From Bacillus sp. FJAT-45037 (lineage in GTDB: Bacteria; Bacillota; Bacilli; Bacillales; Bacillaceae_D): 64,000 nucleotides of DNA. Shown in pieces: positions 18,269 through 27,248 of this stretch (the first letter of the stretch is position 1; each line of letters opens with the position of its first letter). A program made the translations under genes and the position numbers. The DNA is taken from positions 2,120,267 to 2,184,266 of the forward strand of contig NZ_KZ454938.1 of assembly GCF_002797325.1 (NCBI RefSeq), read 5' to 3'. The notes under the pieces were generated by a model. It ran no database searches, was not told where the DNA came from, and was given only the letters and a program-made list of their open reading frames with translations.

Positions 18269-19468
18269 TTATACTTCCGTCAGCTCTGGCCATGCTGGAA
18301 TAGGATCAGGGAAGGATGACCAATTTTGTATCATCTCTTCGTCTGTTAGTACACAATGATTAAAGTAGGCCTCAAGTTCTCTTGGTTCTAGCTCAATTCC
18401 AATTAGAACAAGCTCAGTCATACGATCTCCGTATGTTTGGTCCCACTTTTCTTTGATTTCAGGTTCGTCTTCAAAAATCATCGCCTTATCTTCATCAGAC
18501 ATCGCATCTACCCACAATCCTGCAGGTTCAAATACCATAGAAGGTCCCGCTTGACTCAGTAAGGCTGCAATATCATTTCTTGTTGATAACCAGCAGACCC
18601 CTTTGGAACGGACGACATTACTTGGCCATTCTTGGATCGCATTCATTAAGCGCTCCGGATGAAATGGTTTGCGACTTCTGTACACATAACTTGAGATTCC
18701 ATACTCCTCTGTTTCTGGAACATGCTCTGTGTGTAGTTCTTTTAACCAACCTGCCGATTGACTAGACCGTTCAAAATCAAATAACCCCGTGTTTAAAATT
18801 TCTTTCGGATCGACTTTTCCTTCTGTAATGCGAAGGAACTTAGCTTGTGGTTGGAGTTTTCGAAGGATCTTTTCCATCTCTTCTACATCCTCATCTGCCA
18901 CTAGATCGCATTTGTTTAAGAGTAGCACATCACAAAACTCTATTTGGTCAATTAATAGATCAACAATTTCCCGTTCATCTTCTTCATTTACCGCTTGCCC
19001 ACGATCTAGAAGAGATTCCCCAGACTCAAAGTCATGCCAAAAACGATATGCATCAACAACTGTTACCATTGTATCTAATTCACAAATATCGGTTAAGTCC
19101 AAGCCGCTTTCCTCGTCAGCATAAGAGAATGTTTGCGCAACAGGTAGTGGTTCACCGATTCCCGTGGATTCAATTAAAATGTAGTCATACTTACCTTCTT
19201 CCGAAAGTCTTTTTACTTCTTCCATCAAGTCTTCTCTCAATGTACAGCAAATACAGCCGTTAGACATTTCAACGAGTTTTTCATCAACCCTCGAAATTCC
19301 TCCGCCATTCTTGATCATCGAAGAGTCAATATTGACTTCACTTAAGTCATTTACAATCACAGCCACTTTGAGTCCGTCTCGATTATGTAATACATGATTT
19401 AAGATTGTTGTTTTTCCTGCACCTAGATATCCACTCAACACTGTTACTGGTATTTTCTTATTTGACAC
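18269..19468 (-). CDS. zagA: Zinc metallochaperone GTPase, COG0523 (ZagA/YciC type)
   Basis: 399 aa. The N-terminal G3E GTPase has P-loop GYLGAGKTT, the metal-binding NGCICC (CxCC), ESTGIGEP and NKCD. The C-terminal CobW_C domain contains [10 protein letters not shown]. Zur-controlled members deliver zinc to essential enzymes when zinc is short. A Zur box lies at 19481-19501, directly in front. GGAG is 8 nt from GTG 19468, whereas the earlier GTG 19477 touches the site. It is divergent from the FAD protein gene, which has its own Zur box. Confidence 0.93.
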   Translation of the reverse strand: MSNKKIPVTVLSGYLGAGKTTILNHVLHNRDGLKVAVIVNDLSEVNIDSSMIKNGGGISRVDEKLVEMSNGCICCTLREDLMEEVKRLSEEGKYDYILIESTGIGEPLPVAQTFSYADEESGLDLTDICELDTMVTVVDAYRFWHDFESGESLLDRGQAVNEEDEREIVDLLIDQIEFCDVLLLNKCDLVADEDVEEMEKILRKLQPQAKFLRITEGKVDPKEILNTGLFDFERSSQSAGWLKELHTEHVPETEEYGISSYVYRSRKPFHPERLMNAIQEWPSNVVRSKGVCWLSTRNDIAALLSQAGPSMVFEPAGLWVDAMSDEDKAMIFEDEPEIKEKWDQTYGDRMTELVLIGIELEPRELEAYFNHCVLTDEEMIQNWSSFPDPIPAWPELTEV

Positions 19469-19480
19469 GCTCAACACTCC

Positions 19481-19501
19481 AATTCGTAATTCTTACGATT
19501 T
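19481..19501 (-). promoter_or_regulatory. Zur box 1 (zagA side)
   Basis: On the minus strand AAATCGTAA, three central bases, then TTACGAATT. Against the B. subtilis consensus AAATCGTAA-TNA-TTACGATTT there are two mismatches in 20 informative positions. It covers the predicted zagA transcription start. Confidence 0.88.
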
Positions 19502-19502
19502 A

Positions 19503-19531
19503 AATTTATCATTAACCTCTTGCTAAAGCAA
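19503..19531 (-). promoter_or_regulatory. Predicted zagA promoter
   Basis: On the minus strand TTGCTT (19531-19526), 17 bp, then TAAATT (19508-19503). Its -35 abuts the -35 of the opposite promoter, TTGCTA at 19520-19525. Confidence 0.55.
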
Positions 19532-19548
19532 TCACTTTTCTGTAACAT
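19520..19548 (+). promoter_or_regulatory. Predicted promoter of the FAD/NAD(P)-binding protein gene
   Basis: TTGCTA (19520-19525), 17 bp, then TAACAT (19543-19548). It is back-to-back with the zagA promoter. Confidence 0.55.
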
Positions 19549-19556
19549 AGTGAAAT

Positions 19557-19577
19557 AAATCGAAATTATTACGTTTT
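19557..19577 (+). promoter_or_regulatory. Zur box 2 (FAD protein side)
   Basis: AAATCGAAA, TTA, then TTACGTTTT. It has two mismatches to the B. subtilis Zur consensus. It starts about 9 nt after the -10, so it covers the predicted transcription start and ends 14 nt before the ATG. Confidence 0.82.
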
Positions 19578-19591
19578 AAAGCGAGGAATCG

Positions 19592-20773
19592 ATGATGAAA
19601 CAGTGGCTTATTATTGGTGGGGGTATTCAAGGAGTCACCCTTGCTAGTTACCTACGAATTAAAAAACAGCTTCCGGCTGAGGCGATCGCTATTGTCGACC
19701 CACACGAAAAACCACTAGCGATGTGGAAACATTGTACGAATAACACAGGGATGGAATATTTGCGCTCACCTTCCATTCACCACCTGCATCCCGATGCGTT
19801 TAATCTAGAGCGCTTCGCGAAAAAAAAGTCATGGAAAAAATCGACCGCCTTTGTTCCGCCTTATGACCGCCCAACACTTGCTTTGTTCAATAAGCATAGC
19901 GATGAATTAGTGCAAGATTTATCTCTATTAGAGAGTTGGGTAACAGGTAAAGTCTCTCAACTTTCTAAACGATCGGATGGTTGGGAGGTCAAGTTGAGCA
20001 ATGGTGATTGTCTATCTAGCCGTCATGTTGTCGTTGCCATCGGATTAAGCGAACACCCTATTTGGCCTAACTGGGCTGAAAAACTAAAAGATAAAGGTGC
20101 TTCAATTAACCATATTTTTCATAAACAATCATTAACAATAGAAAAAGATTCAAATGTCTTCGTTGTAGGTGGGGGCATCAGTGCTGTGCAAACCGCTCTA
20201 AAAGTAAGTAGCCAAACAAACTACCCTGTTCATATTATGTCAAGACATCCATTCCGAACGAAGCAATTCGACTCTGACCCGGGTTGGCTCGGTCCTAAGT
20301 ATATGCGCCTATTCATGCAAGAAACATCAACACAAAAAAGACGAGACATGATTGCTTCTGCACGTCATCGCGGCTCACTTCCCGGAGAACTGCATGCTGC
20401 GTTTCGAAGATCAGAAACAGCTGGTAATGTTCAGTCTGTGATTAGTGACGTGGCTTCTGCTGATTTTGATGGAGCACGTATTCACCTTACTTTGAAAAAT
20501 GGTCAGACATGGAGTGGGGACAAAGTTGTACTTGCAACAGGCTTTCATGCTACTCCCCCTGGTTTAGAGTGGCTAAAACCAACCATACGTGAACACCATT
20601 TGCGTTGCCACACATGTGGATATCCTATTGTTGAAGATGACACACTTGAGTGGGATGAAGGACTTTTTGTGATGGGCGCATTAGCAGAGCTATCATTAGG
20701 GCCCGTTGCTAGAAACATCTCAGGAGCCAGACGTGGAGCTGAACGAATCTTATCGACTATAATAGCAACATAA
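19592..20773 (+). CDS. FAD/NAD(P)-binding oxidoreductase, Zur-controlled candidate
   Basis: 393 aa with two Rossmann dinucleotide sites, LIIGGGIQG at the N-terminus and FVVGGGISAVQ near residue 190, and the late ATGFHATPPG motif. The overall plan resembles flavin monooxygenases and ornithine/lysine N-hydroxylase-like proteins. A CxxC pair (RCHTCGYPI) lies near the C-terminus. The substrate is unknown. The gene is divergent from zagA and has its own Zur box, so it is probably derepressed when zinc is low. A role in zinc sparing, metallophore handling or redox of a zinc site is conceivable but not shown. AGGAATCG precedes ATG 19592; ATG 19595 is an alternative. Confidence 0.82.
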   Translation: MMKQWLIIGGGIQGVTLASYLRIKKQLPAEAIAIVDPHEKPLAMWKHCTNNTGMEYLRSPSIHHLHPDAFNLERFAKKKSWKKSTAFVPPYDRPTLALFNKHSDELVQDLSLLESWVTGKVSQLSKRSDGWEVKLSNGDCLSSRHVVVAIGLSEHPIWPNWAEKLKDKGASINHIFHKQSLTIEKDSNVFVVGGGISAVQTALKVSSQTNYPVHIMSRHPFRTKQFDSDPGWLGPKYMRLFMQETSTQKRRDMIASARHRGSLPGELHAAFRRSETAGNVQSVISDVASADFDGARIHLTLKNGQTWSGDKVVLATGFHATPPGLEWLKPTIREHHLRCHTCGYPIVEDDTLEWDEGLFVMGALAELSLGPVARNISGARRGAERILSTIIAT

Positions 20774-20803
20774 AAAACATCGCCAATTGGCGATGTTTTT
20801 TTA
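20772..20803. terminator. Bidirectional terminator
   Basis: An A-rich arm plus ACATCGCCAA pairs with TTGGCGATGT plus a T-rich arm, about 15 bp without mismatch. It serves the FAD gene (+) and the IDEAL gene (-). Confidence 0.92.
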
Positions 20804-20808
20804 TGTTG

Positions 20809-21105
20809 CTATTCAAATGTGAGGTGCAATTCGTACCCGTTTTCTACGATTGTTTTTCCCTCTTGATAGCGATTTATATGTTGATTTAACTCTAAAGAGT
20901 ATAGTTCAAAAGCGTCCCTGTCGCGTTCAACTAATGATCGATCAATTAATTCAAGTAATTCGGACTTGTGGAAATGATAGATAGAATATTCTAGAACAGC
21001 TTGGGCATATAGAGATTGGACAGTTGATTCAGTACGTTTTTGTAATGACTTTATTATTTCTAATTGTCTATACACGTTATGATCCATTGCAAAAGGATTA
21101 TTCAT
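20809..21105 (-). CDS. IDEAL-domain protein
   Basis: 98 aa. The segment LLELIDRSLVERDRDAFE (roughly residues 54-72) fits the short IDEAL motif found in small Bacillus proteins, including the C-terminus of some competence and stress regulators. The rest is helical with no TM segment. AGGAGGG is 8 nt before the ATG. IDEAL domains are thought to mediate protein interactions; the partner here is unknown. Confidence 0.8.
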   Translation of the reverse strand: MNNPFAMDHNVYRQLEIIKSLQKRTESTVQSLYAQAVLEYSIYHFHKSELLELIDRSLVERDRDAFELYSLELNQHINRYQEGKTIVENGYELHLTFE

Positions 21106-21250
21106 TTCGTATCCCTCCTAGCATTCTCTTTGTTTTACTATACCCTAGAACTAATCTTTCAAAACATTGGAATATTCTTTTTTTCTCTTTAATGACAAGT
21201 GATGTGCTTGCCTCTGTGAAGATGAGAAGAAAACGACTTTAAAATCTTTT

Positions 21251-22018
21251 CTATTTTGCTTTCTCTTCTTTTATCTCTTGCCCACGAACCGTGCGCTCAT
21301 CTTTCGTTAACTTCGGGCATAGAAAGCATTTCTTCCCACTTTGACCAACGTAACTCATGCAACAAGCTGCCTTTACTCTTAGTGGTTCAACAGGTTCCCA
21401 CCAGCTATCTACATAACGGAAAGATACTTTGTACGGGTTACGTTTCAAACCAAAGGTCGCGCTATCTAATTCTCTTAATGTTTTCAGATCCGAATTAATT
21501 TGTACTCGTTCATCATCCGTACTTGTCGCCATCCATGCCTCTTGTTGGTTATAGAACGGGTTGCAAAGAAGTCCCCATACTTGTTGCACTGGTAAGTTAG
21601 ATGTCAAGGCGATCATTTCAATCATCGGACGGAAACGCTCAAACAGCTGTTGATATTGTTTGATTACATACCCCTCTCTATTCTTTTCTGGTAAAGGAAC
21701 TAACTTTGCATTCTTTAAAGTAAAGTTACCTTCTTTCCCTTCACTATAGAATGCATATTCCTCGTACTCAAGCCACTGATTATGGAGAGATATCGTATAC
21801 TGGTGTGCTGTGCATAAATTTGCGACCCATTTCATCATATTCGCACCAGCTAACCGTTCATCCCGACCTTTTAATATAGAGGTTCTTTCAATTATTAACT
21901 CTTTCATGATCGCTTCTTTTTTTAAATCATCTTCTTTTATTGCTATATCTTCTTTTTGTTGATCATCTATGACGACAAAAAATGTGTCTTTAAGAATTGT
22001 TTTAATGACTTGGTCCAT
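21251..22018 (-). CDS. FhuF-like ferric-reductase family 2Fe-2S protein
   Basis: 255 aa. The C-terminal segment CCMSYVGQSGKKCFLCP has the spacing C-C-x10-C-x2-C that defines the unusual 2Fe-2S site of FhuF-type siderophore-iron reductases. The N-terminal 190 residues are divergent and cytoplasmic in character. Such proteins release iron from imported ferric siderophores. No siderophore transporter genes are adjacent, and I could not find a clear Fur box. AAAGGGAG lies upstream of the ATG. Fold and cofactor calls are good; the role is moderate. Confidence 0.78.
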   Translation of the reverse strand: MDQVIKTILKDTFFVVIDDQQKEDIAIKEDDLKKEAIMKELIIERTSILKGRDERLAGANMMKWVANLCTAHQYTISLHNQWLEYEEYAFYSEGKEGNFTLKNAKLVPLPEKNREGYVIKQYQQLFERFRPMIEMIALTSNLPVQQVWGLLCNPFYNQQEAWMATSTDDERVQINSDLKTLRELDSATFGLKRNPYKVSFRYVDSWWEPVEPLRVKAACCMSYVGQSGKKCFLCPKLTKDERTVRGQEIKEEKAK

Positions 22019-22194
22019 CAGTCATCACTCCCTTTCAAATGTTTTATTAAAGTCATGCATTCATCATAACAGTTTTATAAATTGATGGTACATACACAAC
22101 AATCGGCAGAATGTTAACTTCCAAAAATATCAAGTTGTAATTCCTTGTTTGCATGTATATAATAAGAACATAAGTTCGTATAGGAGTGAGTCAG

Positions 22195-22560
22195 ATGGCT
22201 AACCTAACAAGTGATGAACAAAAAGCAATTCATCATTACATCTTACTTCTTGTAGCTAGGCAAGTTCTTGAACGTGATTATGCGTATCTAGAACAATCTC
22301 AGTTAAAGCTTGCCCATCCTTACCTTGAGCTAACAAAATTAACACTCGACCACTTGAGTCGTGAAATTTCTTCACTAAAGTCTTTCTTACGTTCCCATCA
22401 GATGACCATTGAAAAGAAAAAACATGATGGATTATTTAGTGAATACTATTACCGTTGCCGAGGATACGAGGGTGTTACTCATATTTTAAATGCCCACTTA
22501 AAAAACCAAGTTCATGATTATGTCACCTCATGCTTTACAACTTTCCGCAAGCCCTCCTAA
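22195..22560 (+). CDS. Hypothetical protein (possibly YhjD-like)
   Basis: 121 aa, helical, no TM. The pattern VLERDYAYLEQSQLKLAHPYLEL followed by a basic KKKHDG and YYYRCRGYEG resembles the B. subtilis YhjD group, though I recall that family only loosely. AGGAG is 8 nt before ATG 22195, and GTG 22186 overlaps the site. It is a single-gene unit with its own terminator. Function is unknown. Confidence 0.72.
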   Translation: MANLTSDEQKAIHHYILLLVARQVLERDYAYLEQSQLKLAHPYLELTKLTLDHLSREISSLKSFLRSHQMTIEKKKHDGLFSEYYYRCRGYEGVTHILNAHLKNQVHDYVTSCFTTFRKPS

Positions 22561-22578
22561 TATCGAGCAACCTCAATA

Positions 22579-22606
22579 AAGTGAGTCACCAATGTGACCC
22601 ACTTCT
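22579..22606 (+). terminator. Terminator-like hairpin between convergent genes
   Basis: AAGTG.GTCAC and GTGAC.CACTT pair around a CAAT loop with one mismatch. T-rich sequence is modest. Confidence 0.6.
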
Positions 22607-22870
22607 TCATTGCTTGCGTTTGAACTTGCTTTTTTGGTTAGATTTGAGCTTGTTAAGTGTGTCATGTGTCGTTTTATTTAGAGCTTCTTTTTTTCGTGTG
22701 TCACGTTTGATGGTCATAATCTTGCCATCCTCTACTTCAACAACAAACATATCTCCAGATGCAGCACATTTAGGTAAGCGATGAACAGGGAGCGTGTACT
22801 CTTTTTCTTCTAGTCCTACTAGTAAGACAGCCACATTTTGATCAACAATTCTGTCTAACACAGCTTTCAA
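22607..22870 (-). CDS. DUF3006 small protein
   Basis: 87 aa. The N-terminal 50 residues form a small beta-rich domain (MKAVLDRIVDQNVAVLLV, LPVHRLP, GDMFVVEVEDGKI), matching DUF3006. A strongly basic lysine-rich tail follows, which could contact nucleic acid. It starts with TTG at 22870, 2 nt after the stop of the MBL-HhH gene. The site GGGGGTG lies inside that gene's last codons, so translation is coupled. DUF3006 is commonly adjacent to ComEC-like MBL proteins. Function is unknown. Confidence 0.82.
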   Translation of the reverse strand: MKAVLDRIVDQNVAVLLVGLEEKEYTLPVHRLPKCAASGDMFVVEVEDGKIMTIKRDTRKKEALNKTTHDTLNKLKSNQKSKFKRKQ

Positions 22871-22872
22871 TA

Positions 22873-23955
22873 TTATTCACCCCCATATAAACAGGCGACT
22901 TCTTCATCAAGGATGTCACTTAGTCTTCCTTGACCGATCCCGTGAATGTCGGTTAACTGCTTTAAGTCTTTGATTGGGCGCAACGTCACAAGCTCTTCTG
23001 CTCGTTCTTCACCGATATGGACAATATAACTAAGCTCTTCAATCGTCGCCACGTTCACATCGATGCATGGCACTTCACTCGTTGCTTCTGTTTTGCCAGA
23101 AGGTTCTTTTTCTAGCTCAACAACAATGTTCTCACCATCACTCTTCATATAAATATTCCCATGAAGATCGGTCCCAAACCACTCTAATGGACGTTGATTA
23201 AGTCGTTCAATTACTTCTCGATGAGGGTGCCCGTATTCATTGTCGACACCCGCTGAATAAACAGCGTAGCGCGCATTCACTTGATCTAAGAAGTCTTCAT
23301 GACTCGAAGTCGATGAACCATGATGACCAAGCCGAATCACATCAGCCTCCAAATTCACGCCAGCATCTACTAGATCTAACTCAACATCGACTTCAATATC
23401 CGCCATAAATAGCCAACCTACTTCTCCATGATCCACTCGAAGTCCAATCGCTCCTTCATGAAAATCACCTGTTAGTTCAGAAGGATTTAATACCTCAATA
23501 CGCAATGAACCAATGTCAAACACCTCTCCTGCACGAGGCTCATAGTAATTCACATCAGAAGAAGCTATCGCCGCAATCGTTCGTTCAAATGTTCTAGTTG
23601 TATGCGTATCCCCAGACATCCATACTTCCTCTACAGGAAATGATTGTAGCACACGATCGGCTTGACCTATATGATCTGCATGCGGATGTGTCCCCACAAA
23701 CAAATCAATCTCCTCGACCCCAGCACCGTGTAATAATTCAACAACATCCTCTCGATCATGCCTTCCTGCATCAATAAGGATAGTAATGTCCTTAGTCTGT
23801 AATAACGTCGCATCCCCTTGACCTACGTTAAAAAATGATACAATCAGTTCGTCTTCATTTTGCATGACTTTACTAGCCTGTTGAGTTCCTACCGATGCCT
23901 CACAAGCGACAAGAGACACGCAAAGAATAAATAAAAGCAACAATCTTTTTGTCAT
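22873..23955 (-). CDS. Secreted MBL-fold (ComEC/Rec2-like) lipoprotein with HhH domain
   Basis: 360 aa. A lipoprotein signal ends in LVAC (Cys18). The metallo-beta-lactamase domain has GQGDATLL, the metal-binding THPHADHIG and LGHHGSSTSS, as in the C-terminal hydrolase of ComEC. The last ~60 residues form a helix-hairpin-helix unit (DVNVATIEELSYIVHIGEE, IHGIGQGRL), usually a DNA-binding module. An extracellular nuclease role, for example processing DNA at the surface, is a reasonable inference. ATG 23955 has AGGGGG upstream, and the longer frame to 24003 lacks a site. Confidence 0.88.
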   Translation of the reverse strand: MTKRLLLLFILCVSLVACEASVGTQQASKVMQNEDELIVSFFNVGQGDATLLQTKDITILIDAGRHDREDVVELLHGAGVEEIDLFVGTHPHADHIGQADRVLQSFPVEEVWMSGDTHTTRTFERTIAAIASSDVNYYEPRAGEVFDIGSLRIEVLNPSELTGDFHEGAIGLRVDHGEVGWLFMADIEVDVELDLVDAGVNLEADVIRLGHHGSSTSSHEDFLDQVNARYAVYSAGVDNEYGHPHREVIERLNQRPLEWFGTDLHGNIYMKSDGENIVVELEKEPSGKTEATSEVPCIDVNVATIEELSYIVHIGEERAEELVTLRPIKDLKQLTDIHGIGQGRLSDILDEEVACLYGGE

Positions 23956-24016
23956 CCACTTTATCCCCCTAAATGACCATCTAACTAACGATCTATTATA
24001 CACGAAATCATTGAAC

Positions 24017-24060
24017 CAAAAGAAAAAGCAATGACAATTATTCTGTCATTGCTTTTATGT
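24017..24060 (-). terminator. Terminator of the che operon
   Basis: AAAAGCAATGACA (24024-24036) pairs with TGTCATTGCTTTT (24044-24056). U-rich sequence follows in the minus direction. Confidence 0.9.
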
Positions 24061-24063
24061 ATC

Positions 24064-24423
24064 TTAACCTAATACTTTGTTGATCGATTCTAGCACACGA
24101 TCGGCTTGAAAAGGTTTTACAATGAAATCTTTTGCTCCAGATTGTATGGCATCAATAACCATTGATTGCTGTCCCATCGCAGAACACATAATTACTTTTG
24201 CCGATGCATCTTGTTCTTTAATCGCTTTAAGGGCTTGAATTCCATCCATTTCAGGCATTGTAATATCCATTGTCACTAAATCAGGCTTTAATTCTTTATA
24301 CTGATTCACAGCTTCTTGTCCATTCGCTGCTTCCCCAACAATTTCAAATCCATTTTTTGATAAAATGTCCTTGATCATCATTCGCATAAAAGCTGCATCA
24401 TCTACTATTAATACAGATGCCAT
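24064..24423 (-). CDS. cheY: CheY chemotaxis response regulator
   Basis: 119 aa single receiver domain. The acidic pocket is DD (residues 8-9), the phospho-accepting Asp53 lies in TMDITMP, and the conserved Lys is in IVKPF. Phosphorylated by CheA, it binds the flagellar switch. It is the last gene of cheA-cheW-cheY. GAGGTG precedes ATG 24423. A terminator follows. Confidence 0.94.
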   Translation of the reverse strand: MASVLIVDDAAFMRMMIKDILSKNGFEIVGEAANGQEAVNQYKELKPDLVTMDITMPEMDGIQALKAIKEQDASAKVIMCSAMGQQSMVIDAIQSGAKDFIVKPFQADRVLESINKVLG

Positions 24424-24460
24424 CAAATCACCTCTTATATCTTTTACGTTACTTTATCTA

Positions 24461-24907
24461 TTATGATTCTTGAATGACTTTTTCTAAGTTTAATAGAGTA
24501 AATAACCTCTTGTTGAGTTTGACCACTCCACGTAAGTATTCAGCTTCAACACCGCCGACTACTTCAGGTGTTGGCTCAATTTTCCCAACAGGAATATCAA
24601 TGACATCATTTGCCCCATCAACGATAAATCCAATTTCAATATCTTCTTTTGAAATGACAAGAATACGAGTTGCCTCATCAAATTCCTTCTCTTCAATCCC
24701 GAATCTTTTTCTTAAATTTATAATAGGTGTGATCACACCACGTAGGTTCATAACACCTGTTACAAATGGGAATGTCCGAGGAATCCTTGTCACTGGCTGC
24801 ATGCGCTCGATCGATTGAATGTAATCAACCTCAATAGCATACTCTTCATCTTTCAATTGAAATACAATGACTTTAATATCTGTTTTAATAGCTGCTTCGC
24901 TTGACAA
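24461..24907 (-). CDS. cheW: CheW coupling protein
   Basis: 148 aa, SH3-like CheW domain throughout (VIVFQLKDEEYAIEVDYIQSI, VTGVMNLRGVITPIINLRKRF). It links receptors to the kinase CheA. TTG start with GAGGAGGC about 8 nt upstream. It lies between cheA and cheY. Confidence 0.95.
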   Translation of the reverse strand: MSSEAAIKTDIKVIVFQLKDEEYAIEVDYIQSIERMQPVTRIPRTFPFVTGVMNLRGVITPIINLRKRFGIEEKEFDEATRILVISKEDIEIGFIVDGANDVIDIPVGKIEPTPEVVGGVEAEYLRGVVKLNKRLFTLLNLEKVIQES

Positions 24908-24931
24908 CGCTTAAGCCTCCTCACTCGTTCC

Positions 24932-26995
24932 TTACTTAATTAATGCATTTGTATCAACAATAAGAGCAACTTGACCGTTACCTAAAATCGTAGCACCAGA
25001 AATCGCAAAGACATTTGTTAAGTAATTTCCGAGAGACTTCAAGACGATGTCATGTTGTCCGATTAATGAATCTACAACTAGTCCTGCCACTTTATCACCT
25101 TTGTTAATGATTACAAGAGAATAGAAGTTTTCTTCTTCTTGCTCCCCTGGCACATCAAAGATATCTTGCAAGAAGACCAGTGGTACAACCTTCCCGCGGA
25201 AATCAATCACCTTTTTATTATGTGCACTATACACATCGTTCTTATTAACAATCGCCGTTTCCACAATGGATGAAAGTGGGATAGCATACTTCTCTTCTCG
25301 CACTTCAACAAGCATGACATCGATAATTGAAAGTGTCAGAGGTAATTGAATGGAGAAAATTGAGCCTTTCCCAAGCGTCGAGTTGACGGTGACAATTCCA
25401 CCTAAAGATTCAAAGGTGTTCCTAACCACATCTAATCCAACGCCGCGTCCTGATACATCGGTAATCTTTTCTGCTGTACTGAAACCCGAAGCAAATAACA
25501 ACCCAAACACTTGTGGATCAGTCATTTTCTCTGCTTCTTCTTCCGTGACAACTCCGTTTGCTAAAGCTTTTTGAAGAATTTTATGACGATCAATTCCCGC
25601 TCCATCATCTTCAATTTCAATAAAGACATTGTTACCGCTATGATACGCCTTTAGCACAACCGTACCTTCTTCATTCTTTCCTTGTTCACGACGCTGTTCA
25701 GGTGTTTCGATCCCATGATCAATCGAGTTACGAATCAAGTGAACAAGTGGGTCGCCAATCTCATCAATGATCGTTCTATCTAGTTCTGTATCGGCACCAA
25801 TGATTTCAAGGTTTACTTTCTTGTTTAGATCTTTTGATAAACTTCTTACCATACGTGGGAAGCGATTAAACACTTGCTCAACTGGCATCATTCGCATATT
25901 AAGAATGATCTCTTGTAGATCACCAGAAATACGTGACATACGCTCAACCGTTTCATTCAGTTCGGTGTTTCGAAGTTCGCTTGCAATCTGTTCTAGGCGA
26001 CCACGGTCAATTACAAGCTCTTCAAATAGATTCATTAATACATCAAGACGCTCAATATTGACACGGATCGTCTTATTTGAATCATTTGCGGCTTTCTTTT
26101 GTGGTTGCGTTTGTTTTGGTGCAGATTTCGGCTTGGCATCGTTTTTTGCTACAGTCGGAGCTAGTGCTTCTACTTTAGATTGTTCTTTTACAACAGCAGT
26201 ATCTTCATCAGCACTAGCAAGATCTGATTTGTTGAACGGTTGAACAACAACATCCTTGATCTCAGAAATTTTTAAGATCCGTTGCTTGACCTCATCTGCC
26301 TCCACTTTAGAAACAAGCGTAACAAGGAAGGTCTCGTCAAACTTTTCTTCCTCAAGCTGGTCCGCTGTCGGAGTAGATTTAATGACTTCTCCAACTTGCT
26401 CAAGCACCTCAAACACCATAAATACACGCGCAGCTTTAAGCATCGCCTGTTCATCTAAGGTCACTTCAATTTGATATGCATAATACCCTTGCTCGAATGA
26501 TTGCTCAAGCACGGTTCGTTCGAATTCATCATAGCGTTCCTTAAGCTCGGTCAATGAAGCATCTGATACAATCGTTGCTGCTACTTCTTCTTCGGCAACG
26601 TTTGAAGGTTCTGCTTCTCCCTTTTCAATTCTCTCAAGTTTCGCCACAACTTCAGAAACATCTCTTTTACCTTCACCACCACTAGCAATATCTTCAACCA
26701 TCGCTTCTAGATCATCAACTGCGACGAACACAACATCCATCACTTCTGATGTCACATCTAGCTTTTGGTTGCGGATAAGGTCTAAAACATTTTCCATATT
26801 GTGAGTAAGGTGAGCTAAATCCTCAAACCCCATCGTCGCTGCCATACCTTTGAGTGTATGAGCGGAACGAAAGACCTCCCCAACAATCGATAAATCATCT
26901 GGAGCCTGCTCTAATTTTAGTAAGTGGTCATTGATCGATTGTATGTGCTCTTGACTCTCATCTAGAAACACGTCCAAGTACTCTGAATTAATCAA
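24932..26995 (-). CDS. cheA: CheA chemotaxis histidine kinase
   Basis: 687 aa. Order: Hpt domain with phosphorylated His near residue 46 (SAHTLKGMAATMGF), variable P2-like region, proline/lysine-rich linker, dimerisation helices, HATPase domain (LVHLIRNSIDHGIE, DDGAGID, VSGRGVGLDVV) and a C-terminal CheW-like domain. It phosphorylates CheY in response to receptors. TTG 26995 is preferred because GAGGTG is 9 nt upstream; GTG 27007 overlaps that site. The cluster lies apart from any flagellar gene in this window. Confidence 0.95.
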   Translation of the reverse strand: MINSEYLDVFLDESQEHIQSINDHLLKLEQAPDDLSIVGEVFRSAHTLKGMAATMGFEDLAHLTHNMENVLDLIRNQKLDVTSEVMDVVFVAVDDLEAMVEDIASGGEGKRDVSEVVAKLERIEKGEAEPSNVAEEEVAATIVSDASLTELKERYDEFERTVLEQSFEQGYYAYQIEVTLDEQAMLKAARVFMVFEVLEQVGEVIKSTPTADQLEEEKFDETFLVTLVSKVEADEVKQRILKISEIKDVVVQPFNKSDLASADEDTAVVKEQSKVEALAPTVAKNDAKPKSAPKQTQPQKKAANDSNKTIRVNIERLDVLMNLFEELVIDRGRLEQIASELRNTELNETVERMSRISGDLQEIILNMRMMPVEQVFNRFPRMVRSLSKDLNKKVNLEIIGADTELDRTIIDEIGDPLVHLIRNSIDHGIETPEQRREQGKNEEGTVVLKAYHSGNNVFIEIEDDGAGIDRHKILQKALANGVVTEEEAEKMTDPQVFGLLFASGFSTAEKITDVSGRGVGLDVVRNTFESLGGIVTVNSTLGKGSIFSIQLPLTLSIIDVMLVEVREEKYAIPLSSIVETAIVNKNDVYSAHNKKVIDFRGKVVPLVFLQDIFDVPGEQEEENFYSLVIINKGDKVAGLVVDSLIGQHDIVLKSLGNYLTNVFAISGATILGNGQVALIVDTNALIK

Positions 26996-27248
26996 GATCT
27001 TTTTCACCTCGATGTTCTCTTAATTCCTAAATAACATTTAATGTGTTGAATAGGTGGAATATTTATTTCATCATAGCATACTTTCATGGGACATAAGTAT
27101 TTATTCATACTAAATTTTTAAAAATTTTAGTACCATTTACACAGATGCTACTTTCTTACTCATTACCTCATATAACCCTTGCCTTCTAGGAGTATTCAAG
27201 GGTAATTACCTTTATAAAGCAAACCAATCAAAGAAGATGTACGGGACT

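Noticed and set aside
22019-22194. Fur box upstream of the FhuF-like gene
   Set aside because: I looked for GATAATNATTATC-like repeats on both strands and found none convincing.
25767-26243. 158-codon open frame opposite cheA
   Set aside because: Antisense to the conserved dimerisation region of CheA, with low-complexity Ser/Arg composition.
27008-27248. Sigma-D promoter before cheA
   Set aside because: No TAAA-N15-GCCGATAT-like match. The region is AT-rich with no clear element.
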